A DNA stretch of 5,646 nucleotides from an uncultured Collinsella sp. (GCA_902468695.1 CABQZS010000259.1:1-5646), one strand, 5' to 3'. Positions 1-4,745 are shown, numbered from the stretch's first letter. Translations and numbers: made by a program. Notes: a model not told the origin generated them from the sequence alone.

Positions 1-233
1 AACTCCATCATGAGTTATTGAAGGAAGGAACAAACCTCAATCAGCTGATGTATTTTGTGAACGCCCAAGGGCTTCCCGCGTACAACGAGAAAGCTGTTTT
101 CCGAACGCTTGAAAAGGTTTATCAAAATGCTCGAAAGGTCGACCGGTTCATCGAGAAATTAGAGAAGCGTTATCACGTCGACTATATTCCAAGCGATTAT
201 TTGGCAGATGAACCTGACAACAGAAATCTTTAA
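1..233 (+). CDS. C-terminal end of a MobC-like plasmid mobilization protein (5' partial)
   Basis: This frame is open from the left edge (first full codon at base 3) to TAA at 231-233, so the gene starts outside the window. The in-frame TTG at 18 is probably internal. Seen: a 76-residue tail with the segment ELLKEGTNLNQLMYFVNAQG, followed by a charged, helical, probably coiled stretch (FRTLEKVYQNARKVDRFIEKLE). Established knowledge: MobC-type relaxosome accessory proteins carry a conserved G-[NT]-N-[LI]-N-Q-[LI] motif near the C-terminus and help the relaxase nick oriT. The GTNLNQL match and its setting in a helical tail support this family. Inference: the element is or was mobilizable, with relaxase and oriT to the left. 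The codons are more AT-rich than in most downstream genes, suggesting a separate origin. It could instead be another small helical plasmid protein, because the N-terminal half is not visible. Confidence 0.55.
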   Translation, partial: LHHELLKEGTNLNQLMYFVNAQGLPAYNEKAVFRTLEKVYQNARKVDRFIEKLEKRYHVDYIPSDYLADEPDNRNL

Positions 234-381
234 GTCGGAACGCAGCTGAATCAGTTTTGCAATTGAGTGCAATTACTCGTTTAGTTAATTCCAATATTTC
301 AAAAAACGTCTTTCGGAAAAGGGAGGAAATGATTTTATATATCTGAGGACGTTCAGCTATAACTACTCCGCAAAATCGAAA
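234..381. other. AT-rich spacer after the mob-like gene
   Basis: Non-coding stretch, strikingly AT-rich compared with the GC-rich genes that follow. It contains a near-direct repeat of GCAATT (two copies about 11 bases apart, around 259-275) and a possible mini-ORF at 329-346 behind a strong Shine-Dalgarno-like GGGAGGAA. I see no convincing gene on either strand. Minus-strand open frames here lack a ribosome site and recognisable composition. Confidence 0.5.
329..346 (+). other. Possible five-codon leader mini-ORF
   Basis: ATG at 329 is preceded at about 5 bases by GGGAGGAA (321-328), one of the best Shine-Dalgarno matches in the window. The reading frame is only M-I-L-Y-I and then TGA. The A/T-only codons TTA and TAT sit in an AT-rich tract. 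It could be a leader peptide, the start of a gene that has since been lost, or chance. No + strand gene follows directly, so a regulatory target is not apparent. Confidence 0.25.
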
Positions 382-442
382 AGGGTCGAACCGAAGTGTC
401 TGGCCGGACGCCAATTGTCTGGGAACTGCTTGGTTCGACCCT
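382..442. terminator. Long-loop inverted repeat, probable bidirectional terminator
   Basis: The 11-bp arms AGGGTCGAACC (382-392) and GGTTCGACCCT (432-442) are perfectly complementary and enclose a 39-base loop. On the + strand the right arm is followed by CTTTTACTTTACTT. On the - strand the stem is followed by TTTCGATTTTG. It lies between the end of the mob-like gene (+) and the end of the small minus-strand gene (stop at 475), where a bidirectional terminator is expected. The loop is unusually long for an intrinsic terminator, though it can fold further (TGGC 401-404 with GCCA 410-413). A protein-binding or replication-related site is the alternative. Confidence 0.5.
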
Positions 443-474
443 CTTTTACTTTACTTCCATGGCCACGCAGCGGT

Positions 475-753
475 CTAGTACTCCTTGACCGGATGCTTCT
501 CGCCGAAACCACCGTCGATGCCGAAGCGGCACAGCCTGTCGATGGCACGAAGATGCTCGTCGATGGCGGTTGCGATCTGGGTGTCGACCTCGCTGTCGTG
601 GTCGTTGAGACCGCGGACCGCCTCGTCGGCGGCCATGAAGGCCTTGATGGCCCGATTGAACTGAGCCTTGAAAGCATCGACCTTCTCAACAGCGGCGGCT
701 CGTTGTGCCATCTCGTGCTCGAGCCGTTGAACGATTTCCTGTGTGTCGCTCAT
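475..753 (-). CDS. Small helical hypothetical protein (92 aa)
   Basis: ATG at 753 is preceded by GAGGAAAGG about 7 bases upstream, a strong ribosome site that fixes the start. The stop is TAG at 475-477. The protein is rich in Ala, Glu, Asp and Arg. Most of its length looks alpha-helical with heptad-like spacing (IVQRLEHEMAQRAAAVEKVDAF, then a second helix at roughly residues 55-75, IATAIDEHLRAIDRLCRF), suggesting a short coiled-coil or helical-hairpin protein in the cytoplasm. There is no signal peptide or membrane segment. I do not recognise a family. It is transcribed in the same direction as the toxin-antitoxin pair but starts about 200 bases beyond the antitoxin stop, so it probably has its own promoter. 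Confidence is high that it is a gene, low for any role. A structural or accessory protein of the mobile element is possible. Confidence 0.7.
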   Translation of the reverse strand: MSDTQEIVQRLEHEMAQRAAAVEKVDAFKAQFNRAIKAFMAADEAVRGLNDHDSEVDTQIATAIDEHLRAIDRLCRFGIDGGFGEKHPVKEY

Positions 754-954
754 GCTATTCCTTTCCTCGCGGGCATTTTATTTACTGTATCGCACCGCGC
801 GGACACGATTCTCACCTAAGGTATGGCAGTGGCGTATGTTCACAAACCAGCAGGTAAACAGCTCAACAGGATTCGATTTACGAGGCGATTAGACCAAGGT
901 TGGCGCGGATGCCATGACCCACGGCAGCGCCGATTCCGGGAAGGCACGCCGGGG
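754..954. promoter_or_regulatory. Spacer and probable promoter region of the small helical gene
   Basis: This is about 200 bases between the antitoxin stop (955) and the start at 753, both on the - strand. Close to the start, the minus strand reads ACAGTAAATAAAAT before the ribosome site. This AT-rich patch (about 772-786) in GC-rich surroundings could hold a -10 box, but I find no good -35 partner. There is no obvious terminator hairpin after the antitoxin gene, so read-through from it is possible. Confidence 0.3.
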
Positions 955-1236
955 CTATGCCGACCTGAGTATCCTCTCGGCTTTTTCGATCGCGGCCGAG
1001 CGCAGGAACTCCGACTTCCGCATCCCGCACGCGGCGGCCGCCCTTTCGATGAGGTCGGCGCCCGTCTTTGGGCACTTGAAAGACAGGTTGGCGTTGGCCT
1101 CCACCTCGGAAAGCCTGGGGCGGCCAACGCGGAAGTTCACCAGGCTCCCCTCCCAGGAGCCGGATTCGTATTCCGCGCACTCGCGCTCGATGTCCTCGTC
1201 CGTGATCGCAGATCCGTTTGCAAGCCTGTACTCCAT
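955..1236 (-). CDS. Antitoxin with GRP hook and ribbon-helix-helix domain
   Basis: 93 residues. ATG at 1236 overlaps the toxin stop by one base (TGATG), and AAGGAGAGG lies about 8 bases upstream inside the toxin gene. The residue 1-35 segment (MEYRLANGSAITDEDIEREC, then AEYESGSWEG) is acidic. The segment around 37-43, VGRPRLS, contains a GRP core like an AT-hook or minor-groove clamp. Residues about 50-88 (ANLSFKCPKTGADLIERAAA, then CGMRKSEFLRSAAIEKA) have the beta-strand/helix/helix pattern of a CopG/Arc-type ribbon-helix-helix. In known type II modules such a protein binds and neutralises the toxin and represses the operon from a palindrome. The order toxin then RHH antitoxin is that of BrnTA. 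Which segment contacts the toxin is inference; the acidic N-terminus is a candidate. Confidence 0.7.
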   Translation of the reverse strand: MEYRLANGSAITDEDIERECAEYESGSWEGSLVNFRVGRPRLSEVEANANLSFKCPKTGADLIERAAAACGMRKSEFLRSAAIEKAERILRSA

Positions 1237-1502
1237 CAGTAACCTCTCCTTCTCGCGTTCTCGATCTCCCTCAGCGTCTTCTTGCTCGGCGGCGTCATGG
1301 CGTGGTAGACGAGCCACGCGCCGTCGGCCAGGAGGACCCCAACCATCTCGATGTACCGGCCATGCAGGTCGTAGCCCGTCCGCATCTCGCGCTCCCCGGG
1401 GATGCGAACGGCCGCGAAGCAGTAGCTCTCCCACGCCGCCTCGACATCACCGTCATCTAGCTCGGGGTGCCGCTCGTGAACTCTCTGGTGTATCAGGACC
1501 AT
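1236..1502 (-). CDS. Putative BrnT-like / DUF4258-like RNase toxin of a type II toxin-antitoxin module
   Basis: 88 residues, starting at ATG 1502 because GGAGG (1506-1510) lies just upstream. A longer frame reaching 1703 crosses the promoter palindrome and is not credible. Seen: an N-terminal helix region with H5, H9 and H12 (IHQRVHERHPELDDGDVEAAW), a central strand-rich part (REMRTGYDLHGRYIEMVGVL), then ADGAWLVYHAMTPPSKKTLREIENARRR. Known: BrnT toxins are about 90 residues, basic at the end, with a strand ending in VVH and a C-terminal Arg-rich helix, and cleave RNA. The size, the layout and the downstream RHH partner agree, but the family call rests on pattern only. TGA overlaps the antitoxin ATG by one base, giving translational coupling. 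An RNase action in the cytoplasm is inferred. Alternative: another RelE-superfamily or unnamed toxin type. Confidence 0.65.
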   Translation of the reverse strand: MVLIHQRVHERHPELDDGDVEAAWESYCFAAVRIPGEREMRTGYDLHGRYIEMVGVLLADGAWLVYHAMTPPSKKTLREIENARRRGY

Positions 1503-1521
1503 GAGCCTCCAATCTTTACGA

Positions 1522-1555
1522 TAATATTCTACTACTATTTGGTAGTAGAATATTA
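1522..1555. promoter_or_regulatory. Perfect 14-bp inverted repeat: probable toxin-antitoxin operator overlapping the promoter
   Basis: The arms TAATATTCTACTAC (1522-1535) and GTAGTAGAATATTA (1542-1555) are perfectly complementary around the 6-base centre TATTTG. The site lies 20 bases upstream of the toxin start. On the minus strand its outer edge supplies TATTAT (1526-1521), a good -10 box at the right distance for a very short leader carrying GGAGG. The -35 is poor. An RHH antitoxin binding here would block the promoter, the usual autoregulation in type II modules. The symmetry means a divergent promoter toward the resolvase is also possible. Confidence 0.6.
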
Positions 1556-1587
1556 GGCATTCCAACATATTCCATTGGCCTTTCGTC

Positions 1588-1668
1588 CCAAAACGTATGC
1601 CGCGCGGCACTCGAAAACCGAACCCTCGATGCCGTGAACAGCGAGTGCCAAAACCCAGTGCCAAAACC
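1588..1668. repeat. Repeat cluster upstream of the resolvase, candidate res/recombination site
   Basis: AGTGCCAAAACC occurs twice in tandem (1644-1655 and 1657-1668, period 13). The core CCAAAAC also occurs at 1588-1594. GGCACTCG (1606-1613) and CGAGTGCC (1642-1649) form an 8-bp inverted repeat. Small serine resolvases usually act at sites just upstream of their own gene, made of inverted and direct subsites, so this is the natural place to look. I cannot define the crossover dinucleotide. The repeats could instead be a regulatory site for the resolvase gene. Confidence 0.35.
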
Positions 1669-1718
1669 TCCCCTTGCATTCCCATGAGAAAATCAAAAGA
1701 CAAGGCAGGAGGCTGAAA

Positions 1719-2303
1719 ATGACCAGATACGGATACGCTCGCGTGAGCACGAAGGATCAGAAGCTAGACAGGCAAATCGAGGCGTTGGTCAACGCCGGCG
1801 TGCCCTATGGCCATATCTACAAAGACAAAGTCACGGGTGCCAAGGACGGCGACCGAACTCAACAGAAGCGCCTGTTCAAGAAGATGAAGGCCGGCGATGA
1901 AGTGGTAGTCGAGTCCTGGGAGCGCCTAACCAGATCGACCAGGCAATTGCTGAACTACGACCTTATGTTCCGAAATCTCGGCGTGAAGCTAACCTCCTTG
2001 AAACAGCCGGTCGACCTCGATACCGCCTTCGGCCGTTTCGTGCTGGGTACCCACGCCTGCACAGCCGAGCTTGAGCGCGATCTGATTAAGCAGCGCCAGG
2101 CCGAGGGCATCGCTGTAAAACGGAACCATGGTGGCAACGTGGGTGGCAGGCCTCGCACTGCCGGCGTCAAAGCCGATGCTGCAGTAAGGCTCTATCTTGG
2201 AGGAGAGACTCCTATTCCCGATATTTGCGCTGCGACTGGCGTCTCCAAATCAACGCTGTACCGCATCCTTCGTGAACGCGGATTGGTGGGCGTCAGGAAA
2301 TAA
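1719..2303 (+). CDS. Serine resolvase / invertase family site-specific recombinase
   Basis: 194 residues, complete. ATG at 1719 follows GGAGG (1708-1712); an in-frame upstream extension lacks a ribosome site. The catalytic domain begins YGYARVSTKDQ, with nucleophile Ser10 and Arg8. Further family marks are DKVTGAK (36-42), the arginines of ERLTRS (68-73, Arg69 and Arg72), and AELERDLIKQR (116-126), the start of the long dimer helix. GGRPR (142-146) is the minor-groove linker typical of Hin/resolvase proteins, and residues about 155-190 form the helix-turn-helix (ICAATGVSKSTLYRIL). The length matches small serine recombinases (about 180-200), so it should cut and rejoin DNA through a Ser10 phosphodiester. 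The role may be plasmid multimer resolution, DNA inversion or transposon resolution. The neighbours (mob-like, toxin-antitoxin, coiled-coil RHH) favour plasmid resolution. It is transcribed away from the toxin genes. Confidence 0.93.
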   Translation: MTRYGYARVSTKDQKLDRQIEALVNAGVPYGHIYKDKVTGAKDGDRTQQKRLFKKMKAGDEVVVESWERLTRSTRQLLNYDLMFRNLGVKLTSLKQPVDLDTAFGRFVLGTHACTAELERDLIKQRQAEGIAVKRNHGGNVGGRPRTAGVKADAAVRLYLGGETPIPDICAATGVSKSTLYRILRERGLVGVRK

Positions 2304-2528
2304 GTCCGTCTGTCGTTTCGCGATTTGCCTAATAGGCCCGAGTGCGGCGGCGTTACTATATAAGGGTGCGGTATTTCTCTAACCGAAAACCTGCGTGAAC
2401 GCATGACTTGAGACGCCTTTTTAGAACTCACCGATCGCAGGAAAAAGACAACTCAACAGCGGCCGTGCATTGTTCCCAGCCATATGGCATGGCGGAGCCA
2501 TGCCCGTTGTTGATTGGAGTGCCGCATC
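2304..2528. other. Spacer between resolvase and coiled-coil gene
   Basis: 225 bases with no credible gene. It holds a short palindrome GCCTA-A-TAGGC (2327-2337), an AT-rich TACTATATAAG patch (2354-2364) that could be part of a promoter although no -35 fits at 17 bases, and TGCGT-GA-ACGCA (about 2392-2403). A perfect 8-bp inverted repeat near the next gene is listed separately. No clear terminator follows the resolvase. Confidence 0.4.
2486..2504. promoter_or_regulatory. GGCATGGC/GCCATGCC inverted repeat before the RHH coiled-coil gene
   Basis: A perfect 8-bp inverted repeat with a 3-base centre (GGA) ends 24 bases before the ATG at 2529 and just before its ribosome site. The downstream protein begins with a ribbon-helix-helix-like segment, so this may be its own operator. 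Alternatively it is an mRNA hairpin in the leader that affects translation. Confidence 0.4.
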
Positions 2529-3221
2529 ATGGCCGAAAACCAAGTCCAGTCCGAAAAGAAAATGACCAGTCTGAATGTCTCATCGGAGACCCGTGACGCC
2601 ATAAAGGACATCAGCACGAGCCTTGGTCTCTCGCAGGCCGATACCGTCGCCCGCTTGGTCGATGGCTACCACCCTAACGCCACTCCCGGCGTGAAGGCTG
2701 CGCTCGACGCATCGGCCGTCCTCGATGAGGCGGTCGAGCGGGTCAAGCGCATCATCGTGGGCGCTGCCGAAGCTGCCGCGATGGAGGCTCGTGCTGCCCG
2801 CGAGGACGCCGACGCTGCCAAGAAAAGTGCAATGGAACAGATTCAGAGCATCAAATCTAATTGCGTCGAGCAGGTCGCCGCCATCAAAGAGAAATTCGAG
2901 CTGGATACTGCGAGCTTGGAGATTGAGAACGATGAGCTCCACGCCACCGTCGCCGATTACCTCTCGCAGCTCAAGAAGCTCGATTCCGAGAACAATCAGC
3001 TCTTGGCAGAATCAGCCGCAAAAGACGATCGAATTGAAAGCATGAGGGGTGCGGTCGACGCCGCGGCCAAGGCTCAGGCCGATCTCAACGTCTCCCTCCT
3101 CGCCCAGCGTGACCTGATGGCCGAGGTCGCCGCCCTCAAGGACCGCCTCGCCGCCTCCGAGCAGCGGGCGGCCGTGGCCGAGGCCAAGGTCGAGGTCATG
3201 ACCCAGACGAGGGGCGTGTAG
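2529..3221 (+). CDS. Ribbon-helix-helix protein with long coiled coil (partition/KfrA-like layout)
   Basis: 230 residues. ATG at 2529 has TTGGAG about 9 bases upstream; an upstream in-frame TTG at 2514 overlaps that site and is less likely. Residues about 12-48 (MTSLNVSSETRDAIKDISTS, then LGLSQADTVARLVDGY) have the strand-helix-helix pattern of a CopG/Arc DNA-binding domain. From about residue 60 to 226 the protein is almost continuous charged helix rich in Ala, Glu, Lys and Gln, with heptad repeats, best at about 85-175 (AIKEKFELDTASLEIENDEL) and 185-225. There is no membrane segment. Known parallels are plasmid proteins such as KfrA that join an N-terminal DNA-binding domain to a long coiled coil and aid partition or transcriptional control, but KfrA uses a helix-turn-helix, so this is analogy of layout only. 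It is the first gene of a + strand group. A filament-forming or nucoid-associated role is also possible. Confidence 0.75.
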   Translation: MAENQVQSEKKMTSLNVSSETRDAIKDISTSLGLSQADTVARLVDGYHPNATPGVKAALDASAVLDEAVERVKRIIVGAAEAAAMEARAAREDADAAKKSAMEQIQSIKSNCVEQVAAIKEKFELDTASLEIENDELHATVADYLSQLKKLDSENNQLLAESAAKDDRIESMRGAVDAAAKAQADLNVSLLAQRDLMAEVAALKDRLAASEQRAAVAEAKVEVMTQTRGV

Positions 3222-3223
3222 AT

Positions 3224-3433
3224 ATGTCCGACAAGCTAAGGCCGTCTCGCCGTGAGTTGATAACGGCAGGGCTAGTCGTCTTTTTGGTCACGCCACTCGT
3301 CTGGACTGTCATTGATGGTGCCGGCGCAAATCCGCTCACCATCAACGGTGTCATCACCCGTCAAAATGCCGTCTGGGCTTCGCTTACGGCAGTTTCAGTG
3401 GTCATGCTCATTGGGGCTTGGCTGTTTGGCTGA
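3224..3433 (+). CDS. Small two-helix membrane protein (69 aa)
   Basis: ATG at 3224 begins two bases after the stop of the coiled-coil gene, with GAGGGG about 10 bases upstream inside that gene, so the two are translationally linked. The N-terminus is basic (KLRPSRRE). Two hydrophobic segments follow, residues about 13-30 (ITAGLVVFLVTPLVWTVI) and 49-68 (AVWASLTAVSVVMLIGAWLF), separated by a short polar loop (DGAGANPLTINGVITRQN). By the positive-inside rule both ends would be cytoplasmic with the loop outside, although the C-terminus is only a single Gly. I do not recognise a family. Its tight link to a DNA-binding coiled-coil protein suggests a shared role, perhaps a membrane anchor or partner, but that is conjecture. 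Holin-like or small stress-protein functions cannot be excluded. Confidence 0.65.
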   Translation: MSDKLRPSRRELITAGLVVFLVTPLVWTVIDGAGANPLTINGVITRQNAVWASLTAVSVVMLIGAWLFG

Positions 3434-3467
3434 TGGCATTCAAAAACAATTAAGTTTGGAGTAATCG

Positions 3468-3977
3468 ATGGAGCATCTCTCTGTTAAAAAGGCAATCAAC
3501 CTAGCTCGGAACTTTGGGGCTGCGGGTGTTCTGGCAGCCGCCCTAGTTATGACCTCTGGGTGCAGCCAGGCAGACGATTATCAGACGGCAGTTCAGGTCG
3601 CCGATTCTGATAACGCGCAGGAAGACGGGGTTTACGGCAAGATGAAGTATTCAGTCACCGGCGTCGAGGTGCATGATTCCTCGACTGGCGATGGCGGGAA
3701 GGTTGCCGTTGTTCGCTGGCACGCCATTAACAACCGATCGGCAGATTCATGCGCTGTTGGTAGCTACATCACGGCTTATCAAAATAAGCAGATGCTATCT
3801 CGCGGGTTTGCTGCCGATTTGCAGGAAGATCACTTCTCTTCGCAAGGGCTTGCGCCGGGAGGCAAATGCGACGGTGTGTCGATTTTTGACCTCAACGACA
3901 TGTCTCCCATCGAAGTGAAAGTCGACGGGATGGGTGCCGGGTCGAACTCCCTCGACCAGACTTTTGAATTGGAATAG
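3468..3977 (+). CDS. Secreted lipoprotein, DUF5067-like
   Basis: 169 residues. ATG at 3468 follows TTTGGAG with normal spacing. The N-terminus is a lipoprotein signal: basic start (K7, K8, R14), a hydrophobic core (AAGVLAAALVMT), then TSGC with the lipidated Cys at 32. The first lipobox residue is Thr where Leu is commoner. After an acidic linker comes one beta-rich domain: YSVTGVEVHD, KVAVVRWHAINNRS, ITAYQNKQMLSRG, GLAPGGKCDGVSIFDLND and SPIEVKV. This strand order, with a 'tolerated partner' NN-S turn, an A-Y-Q-N segment and a late L-x-D-x-S-P-x-E-V motif, resembles DUF5067 lipoproteins of Gram-positive bacteria, whose function is not known. Cys95 and Cys134 could form a disulfide outside the membrane. 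It lies 34 bases after the two-helix membrane gene on the same strand, probably in one transcript. Confidence 0.7.
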   Translation: MEHLSVKKAINLARNFGAAGVLAAALVMTSGCSQADDYQTAVQVADSDNAQEDGVYGKMKYSVTGVEVHDSSTGDGGKVAVVRWHAINNRSADSCAVGSYITAYQNKQMLSRGFAADLQEDHFSSQGLAPGGKCDGVSIFDLNDMSPIEVKVDGMGAGSNSLDQTFELE

Positions 3978-3994
3978 TCCATATGGCGCCTAAT

Positions 3995-4035
3995 TTCTAG
4001 AAACCTTCTAGAGCGCTTCTAGAAGGTTTCTAGAA
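3995..4035. repeat. 41-bp palindromic array of four TTCTAGA(A/G) units at 11-bp spacing
   Basis: Units start at 3995, 4006, 4017 and 4028: TTCTAGAA, TTCTAGAG, TTCTAGAA, TTCTAGAA, with spacers ACC, CGC and GGT. The whole array is a perfect inverted repeat with 18-bp arms (3995-4012 and 4018-4035) around GCGCT. It lies between the ends of convergent genes and overlaps the last codons of the minus-strand phosphoesterase. A strong RNA hairpin could stop transcription from both sides, but neither strand has a U-tract after it. Regular 11-bp phasing of self-complementary 8-mers looks more like binding sites for a dimeric protein on one face of the helix. Confidence 0.6.
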
Positions 4036-4745
4036 GCGGGCGCAGCATCTTCGACCGACACGATGTCTCGGTAGATAAGGCGATGCCTGGCGTCACGCCA
4101 CTCGTCGCCGTGGTAGTGGCCGAAGAACCAGGCGCGGCAGCCGAGTCGCCCGTCGAGCTCGCCAAGGAATCGTTGCAGCCGGTCGTCCAGATACTCGCGT
4201 TCGCGCTCCCGGCATAGTTGCTCTGCCAGGTCGGCAGGAGCCTCGTGAGTCACAACGTGGTCGACTTTCCAGCCCACGCAGTCGAGCGAGGCGCGGCAGT
4301 GCTCCATCTCTTCCTCGCTCGGCATCTCCTCGGGCCACCAGCTCCTCCCCTCCCTGCGATACTGCCTGTCGTTGCTCGCGGCACCGCCCATGGCAAGGAC
4401 CGTGAGCCCGTCGATGTCGAACACCTCTCCGCGCATCAGGTGCAGCACGTGCGGTCGCACCTCATGGACGAGCCCGCCGTTCCACTCCCGTACCGGCAGA
4501 TTAGCCAAGGCGTGATGGTTCTCATGGTTGCCGTCTACGAAACACGTGGTCCACGGCTTCGACTCGAACCAGTCGAGCCAGTATTTCTCGGCGTTGGATC
4601 CATCCCAGACAAAGCCGAAGTCGCCGGCCACGATCACCACGTCATCGCGCGTCAGGGTCCGGCCCAGCGGCCAAGACTTGGAGGTAAACCGGCTGGACCC
4701 GTACTCGGCCCTGCCGTGCACGTCGCCCGTCACATAGACCGTCAT
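4008..4745 (-). CDS. Calcineurin-like metallophosphoesterase (second of a paralogous pair)
   Basis: 245 residues. ATG at 4745 overlaps the stop of the preceding gene (TGATG), and this start aligns with its paralogue (MTVYVTGDVHG / MTAYVTGDIHS). An in-frame ATG at 4760 lies inside the neighbour and is not preferred. The metal-binding motifs are all present: D8-x-H10 (GDVHG), D42 (VAGDFGF), N73-H74 (VDGNHEN), H167 (VVTHEAP) and H210-x-H212 (FGHYHGDE). The second motif reads GDFGF rather than GDxxD, as in the paralogue. Such proteins use two metal ions to hydrolyse phosphomonoesters or diesters in the cytoplasm; the substrate here is not evident. After the shared ending (HRLIYRDIVSVED) the tail AAPASRNLLEAL differs from the paralogue. 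Its last eight codons (from the SRN Ser codon through LLEAL) and stop are encoded by the palindromic repeat, so the C-terminus seems to have been acquired with that repeat. Confidence 0.88.
   Translation of the reverse strand: MTVYVTGDVHGRAEYGSSRFTSKSWPLGRTLTRDDVVIVAGDFGFVWDGSNAEKYWLDWFESKPWTTCFVDGNHENHHALANLPVREWNGGLVHEVRPHVLHLMRGEVFDIDGLTVLAMGGAASNDRQYRREGRSWWPEEMPSEEEMEHCRASLDCVGWKVDHVVTHEAPADLAEQLCREREREYLDDRLQRFLGELDGRLGCRAWFFGHYHGDEWRDARHRLIYRDIVSVEDAAPASRNLLEAL

Noticed and set aside
148..414. 88-codon minus-strand open frame in the left spacer
   Set aside because: It lies antisense to the mob-like gene and across the inverted repeat, lacks a ribosome site and resembles no protein.
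382..442. tRNA or tRNA-derived att site, suggested by GGTTCGACCC, which resembles a tRNA T-arm
   Set aside because: The motif occurs on both strands as the arms of an inverted repeat; no acceptor stem, D-arm, anticodon arm or 3' end can be fitted.
1237..1434. Upstream extension of the antitoxin to 1434
   Set aside because: The added Arg/Gly-rich residues are the out-of-frame shadow of the toxin; ATG 1236 has its own ribosome site and overlap.
823..1504. Two overlapping + strand open frames opposite the toxin-antitoxin genes
   Set aside because: Ser/Arg/Pro-rich low-complexity translations, no ribosome site, and they are antisense to a coherent overlapping gene pair.
1237..1703. Extended toxin reading frame beginning near 1703
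   Set aside because: The extension crosses the promoter palindrome and resolvase upstream repeats; the ATG at 1502 has GGAGG at proper spacing.
2354..2364. TACTATATAAG as the promoter of the coiled-coil gene
   Set aside because: The -10-like hexamers match only moderately and no -35 box lies 16-18 bases upstream; kept only as a note in the spacer entry.
3995..4035. Plain intrinsic terminator
   Set aside because: The stem is strong, but no run of U follows it on either strand, and the internal 11-bp unit structure is not explained by this. Termination remains possible as a side effect.
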